Assembly: GCA_038087015.1 (NCBI GenBank)
Contig: JASBNA010000063.1
Span: 1-64,000 of the forward strand
Source: Cerrena zonata
Taxonomy: Eukaryota; Basidiomycota; Agaricomycetes; Polyporales; Cerrenaceae
Direction of reading: 5' to 3'
Length of the DNA: 64,000 bases
A model generated the notes under the pieces. That model saw nothing but the letters and a program-made list of their open reading frames with translations. It did no database searches and was not told the DNA's origin. The translations under genes were made by a program, and so were the position numbers. Positions 48,287 through 57,588 of this stretch are shown here, piece after piece (the stretch's first letter is position 1; the number at the start of each line of letters is the position of its first letter).

Positions 48287-50278
48287 TTATAAGTTTACGT
48301 TCCAGTCGTTGTTCAAAGCGCTCATCCAGTCCAACTCGTGGATCTGGAGGTTTTCGTTGAGGCTTGCATCAAACAAGTCGGACAATCCAGTGTTGGAAGC
48401 CGGGGGGCGGGTTTCCTTTGCACGGTCGGAAAAGCGGTCTAGCAAATCGCCAAAACGAGAGTCGTTGACTGAACTATCAATGGTGTTTGGGGTGCTGGAA
48501 GAAGGGAGGGTTTTCAACTGGCGGTCGAAACGGAGCATCAAGGAGCTGTGGCCCTGGTTCAAGGCCCAAACGACCTCCTTGGCCATTCTAAAGCGGCCTA
48601 GGTGGTGATTATTGATGTTATCTTCGAATTGGTTCAAGTAAAAAGCTAGGCTTAAGGCATTGGAGTATAAGGATTCGGCGTCCTCTACGTAAATACCACC
48701 GTTCATGAAGGCCAAGGAAAAGGAGCCTAAGGTGAAGATCATGTTTAAAACCATGGGACAAGGGCTTTGTAGACTATTTACGGATTTCAATTCATTTAGT
48801 ATTTTGGAAGTTTCTTTTAAAGAGTCCAAGATGATATCCAAACTCAAGCCGAGATTCGGATAAAACCTTCCAGTTAAGTTTAAAAGAGCGGGTCCATGTA
48901 AAGTAAGAACCACATCGTAAAAACTGATCATTACTTGAGCCTTTACTAGCATCAGGCAATTAAAGTCTAAGTTTTTCAACCAATCACCTAATTCGATTAG
49001 GTCATTTGATATTTCGAATATTTCAAAATCAGGATCGATTTTTTCTCTGAACACTATCACCCGGTGAGCTAGACAACTTATACGGAGCATTACAAAAGAA
49101 ATGAAACTAAAACCTGGACGCTTATAATCTTCAGTATAAGTACTTGGGAAAGGAATTTTAATTTGATCATGGGACCAAAAAACTGACACTCTCAATTGAA
49201 CCGAGTACAAGTTATCAAATATGTATAAGCTCCAAAACACTGAAAAATCATCCGAACCTAATTTTTCATTGATTTTTTTCAAATTCATCCCCATGGCTTT
49301 AGCAGTTAAATTGGCTTGGCCCAAAGCGTACTGGACGCTTTTTTGGCGATTAGTCATTCTTAAATAAAGGGTGATTAGCAACCAGCCTCTCACAATATCA
49401 ACCGAAGTGTAACTGAATGAAAAGGAAGAAAGCACCTGATAAGCATACTCAAAACAAATAATTTCGATATCGATAAAATTGGCATCCAATGAATCAATCT
49501 TACAAAATTCTTGATGTCTAATACTGATTGCGTAGATTAGATGGGTTAGAGCAGATAGCAACACTCTTTTATTGGTGTTTTCTGAATTCAATTTTTCCAT
49601 GTTAATCGATTGAGGAGGTCCACTTATTTTTAAATAATCTAGAAAATCTCTCGACAATATAGAGTATAGCGAGTTGACTTCTTCAATAAATGTGGTTAGT
49701 AAGGTGAGATGGTGGTTATCCAAATTGATACTGGGGAGCGGTGGGTACAGTGGAGTCTTTATATAGGCAACACCAGACATATTCCATCCATAATGTTGAC
49801 CTCTTGGAATTTTAAAGTCGGTACTATTTGAGATCCCCGAATTTGAGTAGCATAAATTCAATAATACCGCATCCAGGCATTTTAGACTGGCACCCTGCCT
49901 TATCTGAGGTTTATGATAGGCACTGAAGGGCATATATTGTAATAGAGCTTGATTTGAAGGAGGATCAATTTCATTTGGATGGATTAAATCAGAAGACGCA
50001 GTAGAATGTTTTCTATAATCATTTTGGAAGTTATCTCGATTGAGCTTTCTTTTCTTCAACAGACCATTGGAAGGTGATAAAACCACGTTTTCAATTTGAG
50101 ATCTAGTATAATGAGTAGGAGTAAAATTTAAATCAATATCTGGTTTAACGTATTCACAATCTATATTATGGGATTCGCATCTTGAACAAGGTTTCTTTTC
50201 AGTACATTTCAATTTCATAGATCGACATCGTTTACAAGCAGAGGAAACTCTGGTATAAGTCTTAGCCGGGTTTGTCAT
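48287..50278 (-). CDS. Zn2Cys6 transcription factor with fungal-TF domain
   Basis: A 663-residue regulator. The zinc cluster is N-terminal: C15, C18, C25, C31, C34, C41 (C-x2-C-x6-C-x5-C-x2-C-x6-C) with K-rich MKLKCTEKK. A long helical middle region (~180-560) has the fungal_trans pattern, including DDFSVFWSLYIFDNLYSVQLR. The C-terminus ends in an acidic/Trp patch (LDWMSALNNDWN) that could activate transcription. The middle region suggests a Gal4-type or metabolite-sensing factor; no target is identified. Codon choice rises in G/C at the 3' end (48300-48600) relative to the rest of the gene. Start is the first ATG. Confidence 0.85.
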   Translation of the reverse strand: MTNPAKTYTRVSSACKRCRSMKLKCTEKKPCSRCESHNIDCEYVKPDIDLNFTPTHYTRSQIENVVLSPSNGLLKKRKLNRDNFQNDYRKHSTASSDLIHPNEIDPPSNQALLQYMPFSAYHKPQIRQGASLKCLDAVLLNLCYSNSGISNSTDFKIPRGQHYGWNMSGVAYIKTPLYPPLPSINLDNHHLTLLTTFIEEVNSLYSILSRDFLDYLKISGPPQSINMEKLNSENTNKRVLLSALTHLIYAISIRHQEFCKIDSLDANFIDIEIICFEYAYQVLSSFSFSYTSVDIVRGWLLITLYLRMTNRQKSVQYALGQANLTAKAMGMNLKKINEKLGSDDFSVFWSLYIFDNLYSVQLRVSVFWSHDQIKIPFPSTYTEDYKRPGFSFISFVMLRISCLAHRVIVFREKIDPDFEIFEISNDLIELGDWLKNLDFNCLMLVKAQVMISFYDVVLTLHGPALLNLTGRFYPNLGLSLDIILDSLKETSKILNELKSVNSLQSPCPMVLNMIFTLGSFSLAFMNGGIYVEDAESLYSNALSLAFYLNQFEDNINNHHLGRFRMAKEVVWALNQGHSSLMLRFDRQLKTLPSSSTPNTIDSSVNDSRFGDLLDRFSDRAKETRPPASNTGLSDLFDASLNENLQIHELDWMSALNNDWNVNL

Positions 50279-50515
50279 TCTGAATGACAGAATAGAAGTA
50301 GTTATTTACAATTAATAAAAATTAATCTTCAAATTCCGATGTAGGAATATAAAGCTTAGTCATACCGGGGCCTCACCTCCGTACATCCTTGTCTAAATAC
50401 AAAAAGTATAAGTTACAGTACATAATCTATTGAAATATAAGGATTTGAATTAAGGTCTATAAATTACAAAAAGAGAATTAGAATAGATGAAGTAAAAGAA
50501 ATGAAAATAAATAGA

Positions 50516-51616
50516 TCAGGCCCATTTACCAAGCAAAGCCATCAAACCAGCACCCCAACATAAAGTGAAAAAGGCCAATAAAGATTTTTTAAAACCATCT
50601 TTACCCTTAAATTCACCAGAGTATAAGAACTCATGGGCCATTAATTCGACAATACCGGCATAGAATAAAATACCGGCAGAAATGGAATCGAAAACCCCGT
50701 TGGTGATTAAGGCTCTACGAGAACCAGGAGCATAAGTGGTTCTAACACCTAAACCAATGGCGATTGCAATTGGAGTGGTGAAAGTATAAGCAAGAGCCAA
50801 AGCCCAAGGAGTGTAACGTTTTGATTTGGACCAGTTAGTTAAAGCAATTCTGGTACCAAGACCCAAACCTTCGAACATTTGATGGAAAACAAGAACAATA
50901 TATAAGGAGATGAATTCGTCACCGGAAACTGATAAAGATAAACCAACAAAGACAGAATGGAAGATAACCCCGAATTCCAAGACAAAGACTGATAATAATT
51001 GACCATAATAAGATTCTTTTTCTTGATCTTCTAACGGAGTACCAATTAATTCAGGATCTTGATGCTCATGAGCATGTTGAAAATGTTTTGGATAAGGATT
51101 TTCCTTTTTAACTTCTTTATTTGAATCGGTTTCTTCTTCATCATCTTCCATTTTCTTGGTATACAAGTCAGCGTTACCAAAATGAGAATGACTGTGACCT
51201 TGAGAATCCCCCGATTCTGATTCAATTTTACGTTCAACCCATTGGAAAGCACAGATTTCAAAAAAGAAAAGCGCAAACAAAGTCATCAACGCAATACCAA
51301 AAGCCCAAGGATATTCAGCAAAAGTACCTCCCAAACATTCATTACCCAAACTATCACTAGCAGGTTCTAATAAATGAATGAAAGCAGTGGCTACAATAAC
51401 CCCAGAACCAAAATATTTAGCAATGAAAAATACCCATGATGGCATACGAATAAAAGAATAACGAGAACTCAATAATGGTAAAAAGGTACCAATGGCAGAA
51501 GATGCCAATATAACGAAAACAGCAGAAATACGGACTCCCATACGACCATCGTAGTCGTTTTCTGGTTCACAGGTTTCTCTTTTCAGAAGAAATTGTTGTA
51601 CTATAGATTCGTCCAT
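50516..51616 (-). CDS. ZRT2: Low-affinity zinc transporter, ZIP family
   Basis: A 366-residue ZIP transporter with eight membrane helices and a cytosolic loop (~135-200) bearing His-rich GHSHSHFG (H141, H143, H145) and HFQHAHEH (H178-H185). The TM4/TM5 metal site shows H220-SVFVGLS and H245-QMFEG. SSRYSFIRMP, ECLGGTFAEYPWAFGI and the C-terminal LMALLGKWA agree with S. cerevisiae Zrt2 rather than Zrt1. It imports zinc across the plasma membrane. In relatives it is under Zap1/Csr1 control; I saw no perfect ACCTTNAAGGT element upstream. It is transcribed away from a 0.64-kb gap with AT and 15-bp repeats. Confidence 0.92.
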   Translation of the reverse strand: MDESIVQQFLLKRETCEPENDYDGRMGVRISAVFVILASSAIGTFLPLLSSRYSFIRMPSWVFFIAKYFGSGVIVATAFIHLLEPASDSLGNECLGGTFAEYPWAFGIALMTLFALFFFEICAFQWVERKIESESGDSQGHSHSHFGNADLYTKKMEDDEEETDSNKEVKKENPYPKHFQHAHEHQDPELIGTPLEDQEKESYYGQLLSVFVLEFGVIFHSVFVGLSLSVSGDEFISLYIVLVFHQMFEGLGLGTRIALTNWSKSKRYTPWALALAYTFTTPIAIAIGLGVRTTYAPGSRRALITNGVFDSISAGILFYAGIVELMAHEFLYSGEFKGKDGFKKSLLAFFTLCWGAGLMALLGKWA

Positions 51617-51690
51617 TATGTATTAACGATGATTAATGTTGATGATTAACGTGGTGATGATTGATAAGTCAATAAAACAAAGAAACTGAC

Positions 51691-51716
51691 ATATATATAT
51701 ACATATATATATATAC
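51691..51716. repeat. AT microsatellite
   Basis: Two (AT)n blocks joined by AC, about 75-100 bp upstream of the ZRT2 ATG; may function as a TATA-rich region. Confidence 0.7.
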
Positions 51717-52109
51717 CTATATTTAATTTCCAGTATAGTGGTTATAATCAATTTAAAGTTTCTTTGTTCTGCCGTTTGTCTCACTGAAACTGTAATAACT
51801 ACTATAGTAAAAAGTTAAATTTGAATTAATTTCAATTAATTTCAGTTAATTTTGATGGAATATGCAAGCTCTACGTACGGCAAATGGTTCGTTGCAGTGG
51901 GAGTGGTTGTATATTACCAGTAGGTTGATTAGCTAGGTGGTTTGGTGGTGGTATGACAGACTCTGGCTGTCAGTAGAGGATTATTGCAACCACCAGGGTG
52001 CGATGAACGTCAACAGAAAAAATTTTTGGAAAAAAAGAAAAGTAAGACAACGTCAAAGTCTGGTTTTATTACAGACACCAAAGTACGAGATGCCGTTGGT
52101 TGTGTGACA

Positions 52110-52163
52110 TGTATTGGCAACGTCTGTATTGGCATCGTATGTATTGGCATCGTATGTATTAGA
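52110..52163. repeat. 15-bp tandem repeat, about 3.6 copies
   Basis: Units TGTATTGGCAACGTC, TGTATTGGCATCGTA (twice), then a partial TGTATTAGA. The 15-bp period keeps a frame open, but no protein is implied. Confidence 0.7.
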
Positions 52164-52260
52164 TATTGTTAAACAGCGTATTGTTGATTAGAATACATAA
52201 AATTAGAGGATGTTAAAATTAGAGTACGGTGGGTAAGCGAGATGTACGGAGGTTGCAAAT

Positions 52261-53718
52261 TTAAAATTTGCATAGGCTTAAACCAACATTAACATGTCTG
52301 GCAAGAAGCCAGGCAAAAACACTCCCTGCTGAGAGACAGCCTTCGAATAGAATGAAGTTTCTGTAGTCGGATTTCGTTCCCTGTCCAATGATCAAGGAAG
52401 AAACAAAAATCCCCAATATAGATAAGAATGATAAATAAAAATATAATTTACCATACCAGGCACCAAAATTACTGGAGGAACAAATTTGTGATACTGAAGC
52501 ACCAATAAGTGAAAGGACTGCCGAAGAGCTGATTCCGAAAAATACCAGGAAGACATATAATAAAGATAAATTAGAGCCGGCCGGTAACCAGATCGTAAAG
52601 ATGAAAATTGTATTGAGCACACAAGTAATAATCATTATATTGAAGCGGCCGTAAGAATCAGCAAGGTATCCGGAAACAAGTCGTCCTGGAAGCCCACTGA
52701 CGTTGGTTATGGTGATCAATAAATAACTTTTCAGTTCACTAACGTTATGATTAATGGCATATGAAGATAAATAAGTTAAGGTGGACATATATATAATTTC
52801 TGCTAGGAAAACACTGAACGTTAACGTGACAAATTTAATATTTTTCAATAAAGAAAACTCAACAGTTTTCCTAAAGAAATTATCATTTTGAAAAGATGTA
52901 GCAAGTTCTTCATCTGCAGAATCTTCCTTTTTCATTAATTCTCGTCCTTTAACAAAGAAAACTGAAACACACATACAGAATAATCCAATGAACGCTAAGA
53001 TCTTAATGGCCCATTTAAATCCAACTTGGTCGTACAATCTTTGTAACATCACTGGGAAGATACTTGATCCAACTAATCCTCCACAAGTTGCAAAACTGAT
53101 GACAAATGCTCTTTTTTTCAAAAACCAATGTGATAAACTTCCAATCAATGGATGCATTGACATCGATGTACCAATTGCTGTAATTACACTAAACAGCAAT
53201 ATAAATTGATACAATTCTTTACATTCACTAGTTAAAATCAATCCAGTGAAAATTAATAAAGTCCCTAATATAAGAGGCTTCTTCGCTCCGTATTTATCGA
53301 AAAACTCTCCAAATATGATTCCTCCTAAGTACATTACACCCAAGTGAATTGAAAATACCCAAGACACTCGACTTGATTCAATATCTTGCAATTGATGCGT
53401 TGATACATAGGATTCTAATGCTCCCATACTGTTGGCGATTCCAAAATCAACAATTAATCCAAAAAATGATCCAAGTAAAACCAAATATGCTTCCTTACCT
53501 CCGTCTGGGAATTGATCGTGATTCTCTTCATTTTTATACATTAAGGATCGACCACTAGGTCCATCTTCGTCTTCTCCCCTATCCTTAGTATTAAATCGAT
53601 TACGAAGACGCTGATTAAGCTGTTGTTCCGGGAATACAGACGGTCCTGCATCGTCAAGCTGGATCGTCTGAAGCTCAATGTCAGTACCTTTCCTCAGTGG
53701 TGTTGGTCTGGTTAACAT
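52261..53718 (-). CDS. MFS monocarboxylate/riboflavin-type transporter (MCH family)
   Basis: A 485-residue major-facilitator protein with 12 hydrophobic segments and a ~75-residue polar N-terminus. FPDGGKEAYLVLLGSFFGL before TM1, the GEFFDKYGAKKPLILG loop after TM2 and GLPGRLVSGYLADSYGRFN between the halves are the pattern of fungal MCH proteins. S. cerevisiae Mch5 carries riboflavin; the other Mch proteins have unproven substrates. I cannot tell Mch4 from Mch5 type, so no symbol is given. The gene is divergent from the BUG1-like gene, with a TCACGTGA octamer between them. Confidence 0.85.
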   Translation of the reverse strand: MLTRPTPLRKGTDIELQTIQLDDAGPSVFPEQQLNQRLRNRFNTKDRGEDEDGPSGRSLMYKNEENHDQFPDGGKEAYLVLLGSFFGLIVDFGIANSMGALESYVSTHQLQDIESSRVSWVFSIHLGVMYLGGIIFGEFFDKYGAKKPLILGTLLIFTGLILTSECKELYQFILLFSVITAIGTSMSMHPLIGSLSHWFLKKRAFVISFATCGGLVGSSIFPVMLQRLYDQVGFKWAIKILAFIGLFCMCVSVFFVKGRELMKKEDSADEELATSFQNDNFFRKTVEFSLLKNIKFVTLTFSVFLAEIIYMSTLTYLSSYAINHNVSELKSYLLITITNVSGLPGRLVSGYLADSYGRFNIMIITCVLNTIFIFTIWLPAGSNLSLLYVFLVFFGISSSAVLSLIGASVSQICSSSNFGAWYGKLYFYLSFLSILGIFVSSLIIGQGTKSDYRNFILFEGCLSAGSVFAWLLARHVNVGLSLCKF

Positions 53719-54095
53719 GTTTCAATAACTAAGTCATATTGCAAATTTTCAGCAATCGATCTCAAAGGGGTTTATATAGCCTCACCTCCGCGCCTTTTCG
53801 CCTGATGCTAAATTCCGTCTTTATCTTCTTTTATCATCTCTTTCCGCAGATACGACCTATTCCTCTACAATGATAATACACGAAAGTCTTCGTTTATCTT
53901 TGGCGAATTAGTACACCTATATTTATAGTATGAAAGCGTAATGTGAAAAAAATAATTATGTAAAAAAAAATCGAAGATACATATAAACGCTCACGTGACC
54001 TCGAAGTCTTTTGGTGTATGGGTTTTGGTCTGGGACATCAACGTTGAAACAACTCAACAAAACGGTTGTATCTACTTCTTTTCATTCAAGTTAGA
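53719..54095. other. Intergenic divergent promoter
   Basis: Shared promoter of the MCH-type and BUG1-like genes. It contains TCACGTGA at 53991-53998, 98 bp upstream of the BUG1-like ATG, and short A runs. Confidence 0.5.
53991..53998. promoter_or_regulatory. TCACGTGA octamer (Cbf1-type E-box)
   Basis: Perfect palindrome between the MCH-type gene and the BUG1-like gene, about 100 bp from the latter's ATG. Second of three such octamers in the window. Confidence 0.55.
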
Positions 54096-54965
54096 ATGGC
54101 CGAAAACAAGGATACTGAGGAACAGCTCTCTCATCAATTAGACGCTGAAGTGGGTGAAGATGGTAAGGATCTTACCAAAGAAGAACGTCTTGAAATAGCC
54201 CGTAAGAAATTCGAGGATATGAAAAAGAAGAAAAAGAAGGGTAAAAAGAAGTCTAAGAAGTCAAAAGATGATGAAGATAACGATGACGAAAAAGAGCCAG
54301 CTGAACCGGAGGCAAAGGTGAAAGAACCGGAAACTGAGGAGTCAAATGAATCTGAGTCCAAGCCAAAAGAACCGGAGGTTGAAGAGTCACCTGAGGCTAA
54401 AGAGTCAGGGCCTGAGGCTAAAGAGTCAGGACCTGAGGTTAAAGAGCCTGAACCTGAAATTAAAGAGCCTGAACCTGAAATTAAAAAGCCTGAACCTGAG
54501 GTCAAGGATCCTGAGCCCAAAGATGTTGAAGCTAAGGAAGGTGGTGATACCATTGAAACTAAGGACCATTCAACAGATTCAAGTGAAGTTGCTCAACTCA
54601 AATCAACTATAGAACAACAAGACAAAACCATTAAAAAGCTTCGAGATGAAAATACCGACTTGAAATTAGGTAGAATGGATTTGAAAGACAAGATTCAAGA
54701 ATTAGAAGAAGAAATAAAATCATTGAAAACGTCTGGTGTGTCAACCCCAATAAGCCAATCACAATTACCAAATACAGTTGCATCACCGGTGAAACCAGCA
54801 AAACCAATCATTACATCCAACGACTATGCGTCCTTGTCTCAACAGAACTTCAAGAGCTTTGAAAGCACAGTCGATTTTAGAGAAAGATTAATGCTTTGGA
54901 AAGGCTGGCAAGTTGATATGACTAATTGGAATGGTTCAAATCACGTAACTAAAGTGGCAATATAA
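54096..54965 (+). CDS. BUG1: Golgi coiled-coil protein, Bug1-like
   Basis: A 289-residue protein from the ATG at 54096. An N-terminal segment (LEIARKKFEDMKKKKKKGK, ~25-50) resembles the GM130/Bug1-type membrane-recruitment helix. A Glu/Pro-rich disordered part includes six 21-bp repeats (54390-54515). A coiled coil (~165-215) follows, and the C-terminus ends FRERLMLWKGWQ...VTKVAI. In S. cerevisiae Bug1 pairs with Grh1 at the cis-Golgi, the C-terminal peptide binding the GRASP PDZ domains. The final hydrophobic V-A-I fits such a ligand. Assignment rests on this layout and remembered similarity, so it is moderate. Confidence 0.65.
   Translation: MAENKDTEEQLSHQLDAEVGEDGKDLTKEERLEIARKKFEDMKKKKKKGKKKSKKSKDDEDNDDEKEPAEPEAKVKEPETEESNESESKPKEPEVEESPEAKESGPEAKESGPEVKEPEPEIKEPEPEIKKPEPEVKDPEPKDVEAKEGGDTIETKDHSTDSSEVAQLKSTIEQQDKTIKKLRDENTDLKLGRMDLKDKIQELEEEIKSLKTSGVSTPISQSQLPNTVASPVKPAKPIITSNDYASLSQQNFKSFESTVDFRERLMLWKGWQVDMTNWNGSNHVTKVAI
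54390..54515 (+). repeat. In-frame 21-bp minisatellite, six copies
   Basis: Six consecutive 21-base units starting CCTGA, encoding PE-A/V/I-KE-type heptads (for example PEAKESG, PEVKEPE, PEIKEPE, PEIKKPE, PEVKDPE). The period is a multiple of three, so copy changes preserve frame. Confidence 0.9.
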
Positions 54966-55042
54966 CGAATTAAAATATATTATAAAATGAACAATATGCT
55001 ATATACAACTTGTAAACTAAACTATTTACTTATAAATGACCA

Positions 55043-55513
55043 TTATCTAATACGACATAATGCTAACCCCAGTTCATCCCTTTTAGCAGCTTCTTGAATT
55101 TCCAATATTTCCTTCTTTTTGTTTTGAATAAATAAACATTCAGATGGTTGTAATGGTTTGATGAATCTAACTTGTAATCCTGATGCTAATGCTTTCACTT
55201 CAACATCAGTTAAATGGGCTTTACGTCCTGGTGTCGAAATTAAACTGAATTCACGTATAACTGGCTCATTGTTTCTATACTTTAAATCCAACCACAATCT
55301 TCTAGATGATATATTGTCAGGGGTCACTTCCACGGGGGTTTTATCCGGCCCACTAGTTGATCCCTTTTGTATCGATGAAATGAATCCTTCCCTGTATAAT
55401 TGGAAAGCAAGTTGTAAATGTCCACGGTTGAATGGCACCGAGGTCCTGGTGATATTCACGTTGGTGCAGTTCTTTATGTGGCAGCAGAAGTTTGCAAGCT
55501 TCACCAAAGACAT
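55043..55513 (-). CDS. MRPS8: Mitochondrial small-subunit ribosomal protein uS8m
   Basis: A 156-residue S8-family protein starting [16 protein letters not shown]. The family core is visible: [42 protein letters not shown], and the C-terminal beta/loop region. Length equals yeast Mrps8 (155), and like that protein it lacks an obvious cleaved presequence. uS8m binds mitochondrial 15S rRNA in the small subunit. It is divergent from AIM36, with a TCACGTGA octamer and a 17-base A run in the 0.24-kb shared promoter, a typical arrangement for a mitochondrial gene pair. Confidence 0.92.
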   Translation of the reverse strand: MSLVKLANFCCHIKNCTNVNITRTSVPFNRGHLQLAFQLYREGFISSIQKGSTSGPDKTPVEVTPDNISSRRLWLDLKYRNNEPVIREFSLISTPGRKAHLTDVEVKALASGLQVRFIKPLQPSECLFIQNKKKEILEIQEAAKRDELGLALCRIR

Positions 55514-55602
55514 CCTGGGCTTGTATATATGTTGGTATGAATTGTAGTTATCGTTTGATCTTTAAGAAAATTGGAATTTTTCACTTTTTTTTGAACGAAG
55601 AC

Positions 55603-55619
55603 AAAAAAAAAAAAAAAAA
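55603..55619. repeat. Poly(dA) tract, 17 bases
   Basis: A run in the MRPS8/AIM36 shared promoter, next to the TCACGTGA octamer. Confidence 0.7.
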
Positions 55620-55640
55620 TGAAAAACCTCGAAACTCTGT

Positions 55641-55648
55641 TCACGTGA
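55641..55648. promoter_or_regulatory. TCACGTGA octamer (Cbf1-type E-box)
   Basis: Perfect palindrome 128 bp upstream of MRPS8 and about 70-105 bp upstream of AIM36. Cbf1-type sites are common upstream of respiratory genes in CUG-clade yeasts. Confidence 0.6.
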
Positions 55649-55752
55649 TTATCAATCCCCGGCACCCCCGGATATCGACTTGCTCAGCAATAAATAACTA
55701 TGGAACCATCGATTGGATGACTGCTACTCTTCTTTCAAGCATCGAATTCACC

Positions 55753-56649
55753 ATGTACAGAAGCCTTTTCAATAGAAACATCTCGTGTGGTCGTCAGGTT
55801 AGACCTGCCTCCAGACTTGTACCTCAATTCACCAGGAGTAGATTCTATTCGACCCCATCTAATGCACCAAATTCTGATGGACCAAAGTCTAATGGACCAA
55901 TTTCTAATAAACAAGGACCCAAGTGGCAAAAACAAGATCAAGGAACCAGATTCCGTTATTTTTTCTACTTGTTTATCTTTTCCAGTGGTCTTTTGGTAGC
56001 TGCAACTAGAAAAGTCGATAATAAGAAACCACAAACATCATTTACTGAAAAAGAATATAAAGAGTATGAGGAGGCAACCGGGTTGAAAAGACGTTCGAAA
56101 CTCATACATGGAGAGTTACTGGAAAAATACAACTTTTATGTAGTACCATTTGTTCATCAAGACGAATCAATCGATAAGATTGTTTCAAAATTACCCAAGG
56201 ATAAAGAAGTAAAGGTCATTGATCCAAAAAAATTGGTTGAACAAGAGATTGATGACCCAACCGCAAAATATTCGATATTATTACAAGATTTGAGATCATT
56301 GAATAAACCATTGGTTAAAGGATTAATCACTGCATTAATAAAGCAAGAAATCAATTTATATATGAATACTCGTAAAGGTACTTTTGATACTAATTTTGTC
56401 ATTAAGAATTATCCTCAAAATGCCGATGAAGCAATTAGATTTGAAAATACCATTTCTGATATTACTAAATGTTTAGTATTAAGATATGATATTAATAATG
56501 AGTTATCGAAATCTAAAACCGAAAATGAACAAAGATTAATCAAAAATGTTATTGGTTATTTCGACGTGGTTAATAAGAACCGTTACATTGATTTAAACCA
56601 TGATGAAATGGACGATAAACTTCAAGAAATAGTTTTAGAAGATTTATAG
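55753..56649 (+). CDS. AIM36: Aim36-like mitochondrial inner-membrane protein
   Basis: A 298-residue protein from the ATG at 55753 ([15 protein letters not shown]), an Arg/Ser-rich presequence. One membrane helix follows ([16 protein letters not shown], ~residues 75-92). The rest is soluble and matches S. cerevisiae Aim36 in [40 protein letters not shown] and a [16 protein letters not shown] block. Aim36 loss alters mitochondrial inheritance; molecular role unknown. An in-frame ATG at 55717 would add 12 residues. An upstream six-codon frame (55700-55720) ends overlapping that ATG. Convergent with TPP1, stops 11 bp apart. Confidence 0.85.
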   Translation: MYRSLFNRNISCGRQVRPASRLVPQFTRSRFYSTPSNAPNSDGPKSNGPISNKQGPKWQKQDQGTRFRYFFYLFIFSSGLLVAATRKVDNKKPQTSFTEKEYKEYEEATGLKRRSKLIHGELLEKYNFYVVPFVHQDESIDKIVSKLPKDKEVKVIDPKKLVEQEIDDPTAKYSILLQDLRSLNKPLVKGLITALIKQEINLYMNTRKGTFDTNFVIKNYPQNADEAIRFENTISDITKCLVLRYDINNELSKSKTENEQRLIKNVIGYFDVVNKNRYIDLNHDEMDDKLQEIVLEDL

Positions 56650-56660
56650 TTTAAATAGAC

Positions 56661-57476
56661 CTAAATAAATATATCTTCAGGAAGTTTGAAATTTAGCCCA
56701 AGGTTTTCTGCGTATTTTAAATCACTGTCCAGATGATCAGAGCCTCTGCCTGCTGCATCTCCCACGTAAAAACTATTTTGGATTGATACTTCAACTCGTT
56801 CGTTTTGCTCTTTCAAATACTTAACCATATGTTCCCACATACCAACATTCGGTTTTCTACTGAAGTCATGGTCTTCTTCGGAACTTACATTACCCATTGG
56901 CTTCTTCCTTTTACCGCCAGGCCTTTTTGGTGATGCAAATACTAACACTTCAAATTTCTCTTCACTTTCGCCATTTAGCGATGCAATAATATTCTCTACC
57001 CTGCCACAGAGCTTTGCGTACGATTTACTCTTTGGCTCGTCGTTATTGGCAACAACTGCTCCCTGGTTGGTAAATATCACTATGATATACTTCTCCTTGT
57101 TTAGTCTGATCAATGTCTCTGGAACTTTGGATTCGGCGTCTGATTGACTCCACCATTTCCAATCATTAGAATCTCTTGCAAACTTCATCGGTGACTTGGT
57201 CCTCACCAAAGTATCATCCAAATCAAAAGCAGCTATCTTTATACCCATTCTTTCATCAACATACTTTGAAAGATCCAACACCTGCGGCACATTGGTTATA
57301 ATATGGGTTCCGTGAACTCTCCATCTGAATTTGAAATTTTCAGTCTTCACCTGATTATTGATTCTTTCGACAGTTTTACCATCCAAGCTCGGGCTAACCT
57401 TGGTTCCAGGCTTGCTGACTTTGGAACCCAAAGATCTGGAGCCTTCCTTCACCAAACTGATTATCGAACGGGGCAT
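56661..57476 (-). CDS. TPP1: DNA 3'-phosphatase
   Basis: A 271-residue HAD-superfamily phosphatase of the PNKP/Tpp1 type that removes 3'-phosphates at DNA breaks, in the nucleus. Motif I is D85-L-D-D-T89, motif II is FTNQG (135-139), and GDAAGR (~238-243) is the family's late motif. There is no kinase P-loop domain, as in S. cerevisiae Tpp1 (238). Residues 1-45 are Ser/Lys-rich. Codon 249 is CTG at the place of the conserved Ser after the D-F/H of human PNKP (DFSCAD), supporting CUG as Ser. Divergent from SNU23, 112 bp between starts. Confidence 0.9.
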   Translation of the reverse strand: MPRSIISLVKEGSRSLGSKVSKPGTKVSPSLDGKTVERINNQVKTENFKFRWRVHGTHIITNVPQVLDLSKYVDERMGIKIAAFDLDDTLVRTKSPMKFARDSNDWKWWSQSDAESKVPETLIRLNKEKYIIVIFTNQGAVVANNDEPKSKSYAKLCGRVENIIASLNGESEEKFEVLVFASPKRPGGKRKKPMGNVSSEEDHDFSRKPNVGMWEHMVKYLKEQNERVEVSIQNSFYVGDAAGRGSDHLDSDLKYAENLGLNFKLPEDIFI

Positions 57477-57588
57477 TCTTGATCTCTTTGATAAAGAGCC
57501 ATTTTATCAGTACGCGTTACAAAAGAAAAATAAACTGAAAATTCAATACTCTTTCTTTACCAACTTTACTAACTTTACCAACATTACC

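Larger units (their letters stand above)
51617..52260. other. Intergenic region with short repeats
   Basis: Promoter of ZRT2 and 3' end of the MFS gene (both minus strand). It holds an AT microsatellite (51691-51716) and a 15-bp tandem repeat (52110-52163). No tRNA-like element or convincing gene seen. Confidence 0.5.

Noticed and set aside
51984..52172. Short open frame with VCIGI repeats
   Set aside because: Lacks an ATG start and its repeat comes from a 15-bp tandem DNA repeat that happens to keep frame.
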